From an uncultured Bacilli bacterium (GTDB lineage: Bacteria > Bacillota_I > Bacilli_A > RF39 > UBA660), in the NCBI GenBank assembly GCA_934096035.1, contig CAKOKX010000001.1, forward strand, positions 124,001 through 188,000: a stretch of DNA of 64,000 nt, written 5' to 3'. Every line of letters starts with the position of its first letter. Positions within the stretch are counted from its first letter, which is position 1. Shown piece after piece: positions 9,040-18,521 of this stretch. The position numbers were made by a program, and so were the translations under genes. The notes below the pieces were generated by a model. The model saw nothing but the letters and a program-made list of their open reading frames with translations, had not been told where the DNA came from and did no database searches.

Positions 9040-9814
9040 AATTTATGTTTTTCCACAAATCTACAAATATTTCTTCAGTTAATTCTTCTGCTCTCACACT
9101 TAAATCTAATCCATATTTTTCTAATACTTCTTCTAATTTTTCTAAATCATATATACCATTCAAATTATTTCTTAAGTTTTTTCTTTTCATTCTAAAAGCA
9201 TTTTTTAAAAATTTAAAATAACTATCGGCTTTTACATCCACTTTATTTTTTCTAGGTGTAAAACTTATTACACTGCTTTCAACTTTTGGTACTGGATTAA
9301 ATGCATATTTAGAAACATCACATACTTTTTTTATTTCAAAATAATATTTAAGCACTAAAGTTATATACCCATAATCTTTAGTTTTTTCATGAGCCATAAA
9401 TCTATCCGCAACTTCTTTTTGAATCATTATAGTAAACTTAGTAAAATTTATATTTTCTTTTATAACATGTTCAATAATCGGTGTTGTTATGTAATAAGGA
9501 AGGTTACCAACTAAATATAAATTATTATATTTTATATCTTTAATATCATCTTTTATATTAATATTTAAAAAATCTTTATAAATTACATGTAACTTATCAT
9601 CTTCTAATTTACTTAAAATATTTTTTAAATCTTTATCTAATTCATAAGCAATTATATTACATCCTTTTTTCTTAAGTTTACTTGTAAGGGCTCCTCTTCC
9701 AGGTCCTATTTCAATAATTAAATCATTATTACATGCTGAAACTTCATCAACAATTTTATTGATTACTTCATTATCTATTAAAAAATTTTGTCCCAAACTC
9801 TTTTTTGCTTTCAT
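9038..9814 (-). CDS. rsmA: 16S rRNA dimethyladenosine transferase
   Basis: 258 residues. RsmA/KsgA dimethylates two adjacent adenines near the 3' end of 16S rRNA using SAM. Visible motifs: N-terminal KKSLGQNFL, SAM motif EIGPGRGALT at about 36-45, and the NLPYYITTP catalytic loop near 104. The ATG lies only a few bases after the U-run of the preceding terminator and has no Shine-Dalgarno sequence. The conserved N-terminus leaves no room for a later start. Confidence 0.95.
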   Translation of the reverse strand: MKAKKSLGQNFLIDNEVINKIVDEVSACNNDLIIEIGPGRGALTSKLKKKGCNIIAYELDKDLKNILSKLEDDKLHVIYKDFLNINIKDDIKDIKYNNLYLVGNLPYYITTPIIEHVIKENINFTKFTIMIQKEVADRFMAHEKTKDYGYITLVLKYYFEIKKVCDVSKYAFNPVPKVESSVISFTPRKNKVDVKADSYFKFLKNAFRMKRKNLRNNLNGIYDLEKLEEVLEKYGLDLSVRAEELTEEIFVDLWKNIN

Positions 9815-9845
9815 AAAAAATTCGAGTGGGGTTTATTCCCACCCG
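9815..9845 (-). terminator. Terminator between 3D-domain gene and rsmA
   Basis: On the minus strand GTGGG pairs with CCCAC (outer GAG/CTC also pairs), followed by AATTTTTT and then the rsmA ATG. It overlaps the end of the 3D-domain gene. Confidence 0.65.
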
Positions 9846-10360
9846 CTCCTTAAAACATCATATGTTATTTTACTTCTACCTATATTTCTAGAAGCATATT
9901 CTTCACTTGGTGTAAGTAAATCAAGGGCATAGCCTCCAACACCACGGTCAAGTACTATTGCAAATTGTTCACCTTCACCAACTCTACTACTAGTAAATCT
10001 AACAATAGATCCACAAGCTAAATTTTTACTTGAAGCAACAATATTTACTTCTCCATATTCATAATCTTTATATGTTGTTATTCCATCTTTAATATTATAT
10101 TTTGGCATACATCCAAGTGTTCCATTACATAATGGACAATTATAAGCATAACCAGTTAAGTCACCAGTATATGTTGCTATCGGAGTATATTTTATTGTAT
10201 CTTCAACTTCAATAATTTTCATAGCCATTGTTGTTAAATTAACTGTTTTATTCAAATTATCATTTTCAACCATAGCCATTTTTGTATCTGAACTGCTTTT
10301 AGCAATTACAAGCATAAATATAACAATTGACATTCTAACAAAATAATTTACTACTTTCAT
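9833..10360 (-). CDS. Exported 3D-domain protein (YabE/Sps-like)
   Basis: 175 residues with one N-terminal hydrophobic segment (about 8-22). The C-terminal ~90 residues have the 3D-domain pattern: GYAY.C, ACGSIVRF, FAIVLDRGVGGYALDL. The Asp-rich motif is in LDRGV and ALDLL. 3D (double-psi barrel) domains occur in stationary-phase and resuscitation factors and lytic enzymes. B. subtilis yabE lies near rsmA too, but this protein lacks its G5 and DUF348 repeats. A CXXC (CPLCNGTLGC region) is unusual. The ribosome site is AAGGTGG. Confidence 0.75.
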   Translation of the reverse strand: MKVVNYFVRMSIVIFMLVIAKSSSDTKMAMVENDNLNKTVNLTTMAMKIIEVEDTIKYTPIATYTGDLTGYAYNCPLCNGTLGCMPKYNIKDGITTYKDYEYGEVNIVASSKNLACGSIVRFTSSRVGEGEQFAIVLDRGVGGYALDLLTPSEEYASRNIGRSKITYDVLRSGWE

Positions 10361-10461
10361 CTAATATCCACCTTTCACTGGACAATTAAATTATAACATT
10401 AATATATTAATAAAGCAATTGACAATATTTTACAAAAAACCATTTTAACTTTAAATCAGTC

Positions 10462-10502
10462 AAAAAAAGATAAAGTTAAGAATTAATCTAACTTCATCTT
10501 TT
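10462..10502 (-). terminator. Terminator of dut-metG-tatD operon
   Basis: Imperfect long stem (AAGAT..AAGTTAAGA against TCTAACTT.ATCTT) overlaps the tatD stop. The minus-strand RNA then has seven U. Confidence 0.7.
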
Positions 10503-11253
10503 TATACATATTAATAATGTTTTTATTTGTTTGTTCTGCTAACTTCTCTAATGAAATATTATATAAATCAGCTACAAATTTAGCAACCTCAAGCACATGT
10601 CCAGGATTATTTTGTTTGCCTCTAAAAGGTTCTGGAGTAAGATATGGACTATCTGTTTCTAAAACAATATTTTCAAGACCAACCTCTTTAATCACTTCTT
10701 TTATCTTAGCATTTTTAAATGTAATAACTCCATTTACACCAAGTAAATAACCCATTTTAATATATATTTTTGCAGTTTCCAAACTTCCAGAAAAAGAATG
10801 AATTACCCCTTTACAATTAAATTTCTTTAAAGAATTAATTGTATCTTCAGTGGCATCTCTAGAATGTACAATCACAGGCATATTATACTTTTCTGCTAAA
10901 GCTAATTGAGTTTCAAACAATTTAATTTGTTCTTCTTTATTATCTTTAGTATAGTAATAATCCAAACCAATTTCTCCAATTGCTACAATTTTTTTATTAG
11001 ATAAATTATCTACCACAAATTTTATGTCATCTGGTGTTGCTCCATCAACATCTTCCGGATGAATACCAATTGCACCATACATATTCGGATATTTACTAAT
11101 TAAATCTAATACTTCTTTATTGTATTCATTATTACTTCCATTATTAATAACATATTTTATATGATTATTACTTGCAGTTTCTAATACTTCGTCTATATTT
11201 TCATAATCAGATTTAAATACATGACAATGCGTATCAACAAAATAATTATTCAT
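10483..11253 (-). CDS. tatD: TatD-family metal-dependent hydrolase
   Basis: 256 residues, TIM-barrel TatD family. Metal ligands are visible in DTHCH (7-11), GEIGLDYYY, PVIVHSRDA, VIHSFSG and ETDSPYLTPEP. Family members are 3'-5' DNA or RNA exonucleases or DNA repair nucleases. It overlaps the metG stop by 8 bases; B. subtilis has the same metS-yabD(tatD) pair. It is the last gene of the T-box-led operon. Confidence 0.95.
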   Translation of the reverse strand: MNNYFVDTHCHVFKSDYENIDEVLETASNNHIKYVINNGSNNEYNKEVLDLISKYPNMYGAIGIHPEDVDGATPDDIKFVVDNLSNKKIVAIGEIGLDYYYTKDNKEEQIKLFETQLALAEKYNMPVIVHSRDATEDTINSLKKFNCKGVIHSFSGSLETAKIYIKMGYLLGVNGVITFKNAKIKEVIKEVGLENIVLETDSPYLTPEPFRGKQNNPGHVLEVAKFVADLYNISLEKLAEQTNKNIINMYKKMKLD

Positions 11254-12778
11254 TTACTTCAATCCTATTAAATAATATTTCTGGTTTATTTAAAGTAATT
11301 CCACATTCTAAATTACCAAATTCATTTATACTTTCAATACTTCTTTCATTAGTATTAAGTTCATTTAATATTTTTTCACTTGTCACATTAATAAATGGTT
11401 CAAGAAGTATTGCACACACTCTAATACTTTCTAAAATATTATATAAAACAGTTTTTAATCTATCATGTTTTGCTTCATCTTTAGCAAGTATCCATGGTGT
11501 AGTGTCATCAATATATTTATTACATCTTTTTAATACTTCAAATATTTCTTCTAAAGCCTCATTTACTTTTAAACCATCCATTTTTTCATCAACTTTTGCT
11601 TTTAAACTTGATACAGCATTAATTAAATCATTATCTATTTCTTCATTTACTTTTGGATTTTCTACCACTCCATCAAAGTATTTATGACTCATGCTTATAG
11701 TTCTATTAACTAAATTTCCTAAATTATTTACTAAATCAGTATTTGTTCTATTAATTAATGCTTCTTCAGAGAAATTACCATCACTACCAAAAGATACCTC
11801 TCTTAGAGCAAAATATCTAACTGCATCAACACCATAGGCATCAATATATTCTCTTGGGTCTTTATAGTTACCTAAAGATTTAGAAATTTTACCGCCATTA
11901 ATAATTAACCATCCATGTCCAAACACTTGATGAGGTATTTCAATTCCTAAAGCCATAAGAAGTGCTGGCCAGATAATAGCATGGAATCTTGTAATTTCTT
12001 TACCCACTAAATGTAAATCTGCTGGCCAATATTTTTTAAATAAAGGTGCATTTTCATCTGGATAACCTAAAGATGTAATATAGTTTGATAAAGCATCAAT
12101 CCATACATATATAACATGTTTTGGGTCAAAATCTACTGGAATTCCCCATTTAACTGAAGTTCTTGACACACATAAATCTTCAAGTCCTGGTTTAATAAAG
12201 TTATTTACAAGTTCATTCTTTCTTGAAACTGGTAAAATAAATTCCGGATTTTTATCATATAATTCAATTAATTTATCTTGATATTTAGATAATTTGAAGA
12301 AGTAAGCTTCTTCAGTTACAGTTTTAACTTCACGGCCACAATCTGGACATTTACCATCAACAAGTTGAGTTTCAGTCCAAAATGACTCACAAGGAACACA
12401 ATATAAACCTTCATAAGAACCTTTATAAATGTCTCCTTGATCATATAATTTTCTAAATATTTTTTGAACAGCTTTAACATGTGATTCATCTGTTGTTCTA
12501 ATAAAATAATCATATGAAATATTTAAACTTTTCCATAAGTTTTTAGCATTTTCAATTATAACATCAACATATTCTTTTGGTGTTACGCCAGCATCTTTAG
12601 CTTTTTGTTCAATTTTAGCTCCGTGTTCATCAGTTCCAGTTTGGAAAAACACATCATAGCCATTTAATCTTTTATATCTTGCAATAGCATCTGCTATTAT
12701 AGTTGTATAACAATGTCCAATATGAAAATTAGCACTTGGATAATATATTGGTGTTGTTATGTAATATTTTTTATTCAT
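11246..12778 (-). CDS. metG: Methionyl-tRNA synthetase
   Basis: 510 residues. Class I synthetase charging tRNA-Met. Motifs: HIGH signature (FHIGHCYT), zinc knuckle with CVPC and CPDC, and the KMSKS-like loop GGKISKSLGNY. The protein is shorter than Bacillus MetS and ends after the anticodon-binding helical domain, without the C-terminal tRNA-binding (Trbp111-like) domain. Of two ATGs, the second (12778) has GAAGG at proper spacing. It overlaps dut by 8 bases and lies downstream of a T-box. Confidence 0.97.
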   Translation of the reverse strand: MNKKYYITTPIYYPSANFHIGHCYTTIIADAIARYKRLNGYDVFFQTGTDEHGAKIEQKAKDAGVTPKEYVDVIIENAKNLWKSLNISYDYFIRTTDESHVKAVQKIFRKLYDQGDIYKGSYEGLYCVPCESFWTETQLVDGKCPDCGREVKTVTEEAYFFKLSKYQDKLIELYDKNPEFILPVSRKNELVNNFIKPGLEDLCVSRTSVKWGIPVDFDPKHVIYVWIDALSNYITSLGYPDENAPLFKKYWPADLHLVGKEITRFHAIIWPALLMALGIEIPHQVFGHGWLIINGGKISKSLGNYKDPREYIDAYGVDAVRYFALREVSFGSDGNFSEEALINRTNTDLVNNLGNLVNRTISMSHKYFDGVVENPKVNEEIDNDLINAVSSLKAKVDEKMDGLKVNEALEEIFEVLKRCNKYIDDTTPWILAKDEAKHDRLKTVLYNILESIRVCAILLEPFINVTSEKILNELNTNERSIESINEFGNLECGITLNKPEILFNRIEVNE

Positions 12779-13268
12779 TTTCATTTCCTTCTTTCTTTTT
12801 ATTTGTACTGCCTAGCCCACCAGTTCTAAGTGTTTTAGCATTATCATCATCTGTTGTTAAAAACTTAACAAATATTCCTTGAGCATAAGCATCTCCTTTA
12901 TTAATTATATATTCTTTATCTCCATGATTTTGAAGACAAATCCACATATGTCCTTCATTATCAGGATTATTATAATAATCACTTTCAATTATTCCCACTT
13001 GATTAGTAAGTCTAACATTATATTTAAAACCTATACTACTTCTTACAACAAGCATTAACATTTCATCACTCTCAAATGTAGCTTTATAACCAGTTGGTAT
13101 TTTTAAAATTTCATTTGGTTTAATAACATAATCTTTTATGGCAAAAAAATCATAACCTGCACTATATTTTGTCCCTCTTAAAGGGAGCATATAATCATCA
13201 TACAAAGTTTTATTATAACCAAAAACTTTAACAAATTCTGGATAACTTATTTTTTCAAATTTTCTCAT
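12771..13268 (-). CDS. dut: dUTP diphosphatase-like protein
   Basis: 165 residues. Trimeric dUTPase pattern: motif 1 KYSAGYDFFA, motif 3-like VVRSSIGFKYNVRLTNQVGIIESDYY, and a C-terminal Gly-rich arm LRTGGLGSTNKKK. It hydrolyses dUTP to dUMP, keeping uracil out of DNA and feeding dTMP synthesis. It is a larger variant with an insertion (NNPDNEGHMWICLQNHG). The ATG at 13268 has a GGAGGC site. It is the first gene after the T-box and overlaps metG. Confidence 0.85.
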   Translation of the reverse strand: MRKFEKISYPEFVKVFGYNKTLYDDYMLPLRGTKYSAGYDFFAIKDYVIKPNEILKIPTGYKATFESDEMLMLVVRSSIGFKYNVRLTNQVGIIESDYYNNPDNEGHMWICLQNHGDKEYIINKGDAYAQGIFVKFLTTDDDNAKTLRTGGLGSTNKKKEGNENE

Positions 13269-13281
13269 AAATGCCTCCAAT

Positions 13282-13490
13282 AAAAAAATCACAAACTAAG
13301 GACGAGCTTCAACCCGCGGTACCACCTTAATTCATGATTTATCATGCAACTTAAAATTTATAACGCAATTACCCGATTTTAACTCCAGAGCCATATTCGT
13401 ATATCTTCATTTTTTCTTTTCCACCAACCAAGAAATCTCTATAAAACGAACGATACCTACTCTTTCCTTCTTCGCTAACTAAACATAGTC
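13282..13490 (-). promoter_or_regulatory. T-box riboswitch (methionine type)
   Basis: On the minus strand: the canonical T-box AAGGTGGTACCGCGGG (13313-13328) whose UGG-side pairs with uncharged tRNA NCCA. Upstream lies the stem I block with TTGGTTGGTGG (13421-13431), then GAATATGGCTCTGGAG. The AUG at 13394-13392 is the likely specifier codon. A U-run at 13282-13288 ends the terminator. The downstream operon contains metG, which fits a methionine specifier. It would read through when tRNA-Met is uncharged. Confidence 0.92.
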
Positions 13491-13532
13491 TATCATATAT
13501 CATTTATTAATTCAAGTTAAAATTTCATTCTT

Positions 13533-14138
13533 TTATCTTGACCCAAAATTATCATCTGGAACAATAGTAACTATTCGCGGAGCTGAAGGTAACTTTGATT
13601 TTAACTTTTCTAAAAGACTTAAAAGTTCATCATATTCTTGAAGCTTTTGTCTAAAAGGTTTTATATTTTCTCTATATTTTTCAACTCTTTCAGAAAAATC
13701 GCTTTTTTGATAATAACAAGGAACAAATTCAATCTTTACATAATTTATTATTTTTACAATACTTCCACGCCATTTTAAAGAATCTAGCTCTTCATCAGAA
13801 AAAAATGTTGGCGTCACTTGAATTCTATATTCCCCATAATTTCTTAAGTCTCCCCAATATCTCTGACCAGTAGCAGATTTATAACCAGGGTGTTTTAAAG
13901 CAAATACTACCTTTTTTTGCTGACCTTCAGTCACATTAAAATCTCCTTTTGGAATACCATCACTATTAAATAAGGTGTCCAAATAAAAAGGAGCATTTTT
14001 AATACATAATTCTAATTTTGGGGCTTTAGCAATAATTTGTTTTTTCATTTGCATAAGCATTTCTTGAATTTTCATAACATCTTCTTTTGTTTCATAATTA
14101 CGTTTTTCTTTGCAGTTTTTAGTAGAATCTTCGTTCAT
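13533..14138 (-). CDS. Hypothetical protein
   Basis: 201 residues, soluble, highly charged. Not recognised. It has a helical start (QEMLMQMKKQIIAKAPKLE), a probable beta-rich centre (RYWGDLRNYGEYRIQVTPTFFS) and a C-terminal coiled-coil-like stretch. The ribosome site is GGAAGTGAG. It lies upstream of the T-box operon and downstream of spoVT, with its own terminator-flanked unit. Confidence 0.65.
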   Translation of the reverse strand: MNEDSTKNCKEKRNYETKEDVMKIQEMLMQMKKQIIAKAPKLELCIKNAPFYLDTLFNSDGIPKGDFNVTEGQQKKVVFALKHPGYKSATGQRYWGDLRNYGEYRIQVTPTFFSDEELDSLKWRGSIVKIINYVKIEFVPCYYQKSDFSERVEKYRENIKPFRQKLQEYDELLSLLEKLKSKLPSAPRIVTIVPDDNFGSR

Positions 14139-14210
14139 ATATATCTCACTTCCACTTCGTTATTATAACATCAAAATATTTTTTTTCAATAAAATTCTAA
14201 TAATTTAGTA

Positions 14211-14245
14211 AAAAAACTGATTTAGTTTCTATAATCAGTTTTTTT
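14211..14245. terminator. Terminator of spoVT
   Basis: 8-bp stem AACTGATT / AATCAGTT with A-run on one side and T-run on the other, so symmetric. It overlaps the spoVT stop. Confidence 0.8.
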
Positions 14246-14756
14246 AAAATATATCAATTTTATCAGCAATAATCTTTGCTAGTAATTTTCCCAAAGAACT
14301 ATAATCAGTTCCAATATCACTTATTAAAATAACAAGTCCCAAAGAATCACTAGATGCAATAATTGGAATAATTGTATAATAACCACTAACATCATTTCCA
14401 AAATTTATTGTGGATAACTCTCTACTTATAAACATTTCTCGATTATCAATAAGTTCTATAAGTTTAGAGTTTAATTTTGTATTTTCTAAAATATCTTTAT
14501 TTGATGATGTAATAACTTTTTCTCTATCAGTTATGACTAAATCCACATTATAAATATTTTTTATAAGTTCACATAATTTACCACTTAAATCCTCATATTT
14601 TCTAACCTCAAAATATTTTTTTAATATGATACTATCTTCACTAGTAAATATCTCTAAAGTTTCACCATCTCTAATACCTAAATTCTTTCTAATTTCCTTT
14701 GGAATAACTATTCTTCCAAGTTCATCTATTTTTCTTGTTACACCAGTTTGTTTCAA
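14244..14756 (-). CDS. spoVT: Sporulation transition regulator SpoVT
   Basis: 170 residues. An N-terminal AbrB swapped-hairpin DNA-binding domain (about 1-50, GVTRKIDELGRIVIPKEIR) is followed by a GAF-like C-terminal domain. That is the SpoVT architecture. SpoVT modulates forespore sigma-G genes. The start is TTG with GGAGTG upstream. In B. subtilis spoVT follows mfd; here it is also directly downstream of mfd. Confidence 0.92.
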   Translation of the reverse strand: MKQTGVTRKIDELGRIVIPKEIRKNLGIRDGETLEIFTSEDSIILKKYFEVRKYEDLSGKLCELIKNIYNVDLVITDREKVITSSNKDILENTKLNSKLIELIDNREMFISRELSTINFGNDVSGYYTIIPIIASSDSLGLVILISDIGTDYSSLGKLLAKIIADKIDIF

Positions 14757-14810
14757 AAAAATTCACTCCACTTCATTACTTATTGTGGAGCAAATTTATT
14801 TTTTTATGTA

Positions 14811-17800
14811 TTAAAGTATTTTTTCTAATAAAGTAACTATATAAAATATAAAATGCTTAGGTAAATCTTTAGTATAAAGTAAAATACTAATTCTTTTATT
14901 TACATATTTTATATTAAATGATCTAGATAAATTCATTGCTTCAATTAAAAGTTTATCTCCTTTAATATTACTTGATATTTCTTCTGGTAAAGTAATTTCA
15001 ATACTTCTATCAGTTTGAACAACTTGTTTAATATTATATTTTTTAGCTAATTTTTCAAACCATTCTTCATACATATAAACAAGCATATCATCAGTTACTT
15101 TACCAAATCTATCTTCCAGTTCATTCTTTATTTCTAACATCTTTTCATAAGAATCAATTTCATTAATCTTTCGATGTATTTCAATCTTAATATCTTCATC
15201 TGTTACATATGTATCACTTATATGAGTATTAACATTTATTAAAGCCTGTGTATCCGTATCTTCCTCTTCAACATATTCCCCTTGCTGACGTTTAATTTCA
15301 TCTTCAATCATTTTCATGTATAAAGAAATACCAACACTATCTACGAATCCCGCTTGAGATGCTCCGAATATATCTCCGGCACCTCTTAGACTTAAATCTC
15401 GCATCGCAATTTTATATCCACTACCAAGTTCAGTAAATTCCTTTATAGTATTAAGTCTTTTAATTGCAATATCATTTAACATTTTATTTTTTTCATACAT
15501 TAAATAAGCATAGGCAATTTTATCACTACGACCAACACGACCTCGAATTTGATAAAGTTGACTTAAACCAAAATTTTCCGCATCATGAATAATTAGAGTA
15601 TTTACATTTGGTATATCTATTCCACTTTCTATTATTGTTGTGCATATTAATATATCATAATCATTATTAATAAATGAAGTCATTATATTATCTAGTTCAT
15701 CTTTTTCCATCTTACCATGAGCAAAAGTAATCCTTGCATCAGGAACCAACTCATGAATATGATTCATATACTTTTCAATAGTTTCCACTCTATTATAAAG
15801 GATAAATACTTGTCCTCTTCGAGCTAGTTCCTTATAAATAGCATCTTTAATTAAAAAATCATCTTCTACAGCGACATAAGTTTGAACTGGATATCTATTA
15901 ACTGGTGGTGTATCAATAATTGATAAGTCTCTAAGACCTGACATTGCCATCTTTAAAGTTCTAGGTATCGGTGTTGCACTAAGAGTCAAAACATTAACAT
16001 CACTTTTCATAGTTTTTATTTTTTCTTTATGTGTAACTCCGAATCTTTGCTCCTCATCTACTACGAGCATACCTAGATTCTTACAAACAATATCATCACT
16101 AAGTATTCTGTGTGTACCAAATAATATATCTATTCTACCATTTTTTAAATCATCAAGTACTCTATGAGTTTCTCGAGCACTTACATGTCGATTTAATAAA
16201 GCTATTTCTATTGGCCAATTTTTAAATCTCTCTTTAGCAACATTATATTGTTGTTTAGAAAGAATCGTCGTGGGGCATAAATAAAGAACTTGTTCATTAT
16301 TTAAGACGGCTTTAAACATTGCTCGCATAGCTACCTCAGTTTTACCAAAACCAACATCACCACATAATAACCTATCCATTGGATTATCTTTTCTTAAATC
16401 ATTATTTATTTCTACGACTGCCTTTGCTTGATCAGTTGTTAAATTATATTTAAATTCACTTGCAAATACTTCTTCTTCAGGATAATCTTTGTAAGGTTTC
16501 TTTTTTAATTCTAATCTCTTTTTATAAAGTAATATTAATTCTCTAGAAATATCTTTAACTTTTTCAGAAATATATTTTTTAGTTTTTTCCCAATTTGTAC
16601 TTCCAAGTTTATTAAGTTTAGGCTTTACTCCATCTTTCCCAGTATATTTATATATTAAATCTATTTTTTCAACTGGTACATATATTTTATCCGTTCCTTC
16701 ATAATAAATTGTTAAAAAATCTTTTTGAACTCCGCGAACAGTTAAAGTCGTTATCCCTTGATAAATACCAATTCCATGTGATATATGAACTACATAATCG
16801 CCTTTTTCTAATTGATTAAAATCTTTAATTCTTTTACCAACATGAAAATTATTTTTATAAACCCCATTTACTAATTTTACATCTTCAATATCATTTTCAG
16901 AAATAACCACATACTTATCAAGTATAAATCCATGGGATAATTCTTTCATGACTATATTAGCACTAGGAATTATCTTTAATAACTTCTTCTTTTCATTATT
17001 ATTACTCAAGTAAAAATAAACTATCTTTCCTTCTTTAATCCAATTATTATAATCACTAACTAATTTATCAAAATTTTCTTTATAATTTATTATACTTTGA
17101 GCTTTTAAATCAAGGCCTCCGGTTGAAAACAAATTAACAAATATTCTATCATTATCTTTAATATCATCAAAAGAATACATTAGATCTTCACTTATATTGT
17201 TAGATTCTTTATATTCAACTATATCATTATATAAATGTGTATATGAGGCATCAATTTGTGATTTATCTACATATACCACCAAAGGATTATTAGCATAATC
17301 AAATAAAGAACTTTTATCACCCGAGGCAATTTCTTCAATTGCTTTTATTTTTATAGATGAAATATCTTCCATTGACATTTGCGTATTTTCATTAAAATAT
17401 TTTATATTATCTATAACATTTCCATCAAATTCAATTCTAATCGGATGTTCAAAATCTATCGGATACAAATCTAAAATAAATCCACGGACAGCATATTCAC
17501 CAGACATTGTAACTAATGATTCACGATGGTAACCAAGTTCATCAATTTTACCTACTAACTCATCTCTTTTTATAACATCATTTTTATTTACATCAAAATA
17601 ATTTTTAATGTCTTTACTAGGTAAATATTTTAAATATCCCATTAAATTAGTAACAATTATATATTTTTTATTAGCTTTTATTTTATCTAATGTTTCTAAT
17701 CTTTTATACTTTAATTCCGGACTACTTGCTATAATCATTGATGACAAAAAATCATCCATTGGAAAAAGTAATGTATTTTCATGTATTTTAACTAACTCAT

Positions 17801-17960
17801 CATATATTTTATTAGCTTCAAATAAAGAACTAGTTAATACAATAATATTTCTATCATATTTTTGACTCAATTTTTCCACGAAAAAAATGTTTAACTCATT
17901 TGTTAAACCAGATATTTCTGTTCCAATTTCGTATTTAAAATATTCATCTAAAAAATTCAT
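14811..17960 (-). CDS. mfd: Transcription-repair coupling factor
   Basis: 1049 residues, somewhat shorter than the ~1150-1180 usual. Mfd displaces stalled RNA polymerase and recruits UvrA. Order seen: UvrB-like N-terminus, the RNA polymerase interaction (CarD-like) domain (LEKGDYVVHISHGIGIYQG), helicase Walker A GDVGFGKT at about 530, DEEQRFG box, and SATPIPRTL. Then come the RecG-like helicase end with QIRGRVGR and a TRCF C-terminal domain. The neighbours pth-mfd-spoVT match B. subtilis order. Confidence 0.97.
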   Translation of the reverse strand: MNFLDEYFKYEIGTEISGLTNELNIFFVEKLSQKYDRNIIVLTSSLFEANKIYDELVKIHENTLLFPMDDFLSSMIIASSPELKYKRLETLDKIKANKKYIIVTNLMGYLKYLPSKDIKNYFDVNKNDVIKRDELVGKIDELGYHRESLVTMSGEYAVRGFILDLYPIDFEHPIRIEFDGNVIDNIKYFNENTQMSMEDISSIKIKAIEEIASGDKSSLFDYANNPLVVYVDKSQIDASYTHLYNDIVEYKESNNISEDLMYSFDDIKDNDRIFVNLFSTGGLDLKAQSIINYKENFDKLVSDYNNWIKEGKIVYFYLSNNNEKKKLLKIIPSANIVMKELSHGFILDKYVVISENDIEDVKLVNGVYKNNFHVGKRIKDFNQLEKGDYVVHISHGIGIYQGITTLTVRGVQKDFLTIYYEGTDKIYVPVEKIDLIYKYTGKDGVKPKLNKLGSTNWEKTKKYISEKVKDISRELILLYKKRLELKKKPYKDYPEEEVFASEFKYNLTTDQAKAVVEINNDLRKDNPMDRLLCGDVGFGKTEVAMRAMFKAVLNNEQVLYLCPTTILSKQQYNVAKERFKNWPIEIALLNRHVSARETHRVLDDLKNGRIDILFGTHRILSDDIVCKNLGMLVVDEEQRFGVTHKEKIKTMKSDVNVLTLSATPIPRTLKMAMSGLRDLSIIDTPPVNRYPVQTYVAVEDDFLIKDAIYKELARRGQVFILYNRVETIEKYMNHIHELVPDARITFAHGKMEKDELDNIMTSFINNDYDILICTTIIESGIDIPNVNTLIIHDAENFGLSQLYQIRGRVGRSDKIAYAYLMYEKNKMLNDIAIKRLNTIKEFTELGSGYKIAMRDLSLRGAGDIFGASQAGFVDSVGISLYMKMIEDEIKRQQGEYVEEEDTDTQALINVNTHISDTYVTDEDIKIEIHRKINEIDSYEKMLEIKNELEDRFGKVTDDMLVYMYEEWFEKLAKKYNIKQVVQTDRSIEITLPEEISSNIKGDKLLIEAMNLSRSFNIKYVNKRISILLYTKDLPKHFIFYIVTLLEKIL

Positions 17961-17969
17961 ATTACCTCT

Positions 17970-18521
17970 TTATTTAGTATTATAAACATTCATTGTTTTA
18001 TCTATTCCCACATTTATAAACGAATCTATTATTTTACCAAAAGTAATAAATTCATTATTTAATGTTTCCAACTCTATCTTACTAAATTTACCTAACACAT
18101 AATCTATTACTTGATCCTTTTTAACACTTCCAATTCCTACCTTCAACCTCGGGAAGTCTTGATTTCCCAAAGAATTAATAATAGATTTTATACCATTATG
18201 CCCCCCACTTGATGAATGACATTTTAATTTATAATCTCCGACATTTAAATCTAAATCATCTTGTATAACTAAAATATCTTTCATATCTATATTAAAATAT
18301 CTAACAAATTCACCAACTGCATTACCAGAATTATTCATGTAAGTTAAAGGTTTAACAAATAAAACTTTTTCTTGATTTATAACACATTCATAATACAATG
18401 CATTAAATTTAGTTGACCATTTTACATTCCCTAAGTAATCGTCTAAAACCATAAATCCAATATTATGTCTTGTTTTATCATATTCTTTACCAGGGTTTCC
18501 TAATCCCACCACTAATTTCAT
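17970..18521 (-). CDS. pth: Peptidyl-tRNA hydrolase
   Basis: 183 residues. Pth releases tRNA from prematurely dropped peptidyl-tRNA. Seen: start MKLVVGLGNPGKEY, catalytic His19 in TRHNIGF, PLTYMNNSG, and QDDLDLNVG with the catalytic Asp. It starts one base after the stop of the methyltransferase gene's neighbour junction (18521/18522) and precedes mfd by 9 bases. Confidence 0.97.
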   Translation of the reverse strand: MKLVVGLGNPGKEYDKTRHNIGFMVLDDYLGNVKWSTKFNALYYECVINQEKVLFVKPLTYMNNSGNAVGEFVRYFNIDMKDILVIQDDLDLNVGDYKLKCHSSSGGHNGIKSIINSLGNQDFPRLKVGIGSVKKDQVIDYVLGKFSKIELETLNNEFITFGKIIDSFINVGIDKTMNVYNTK

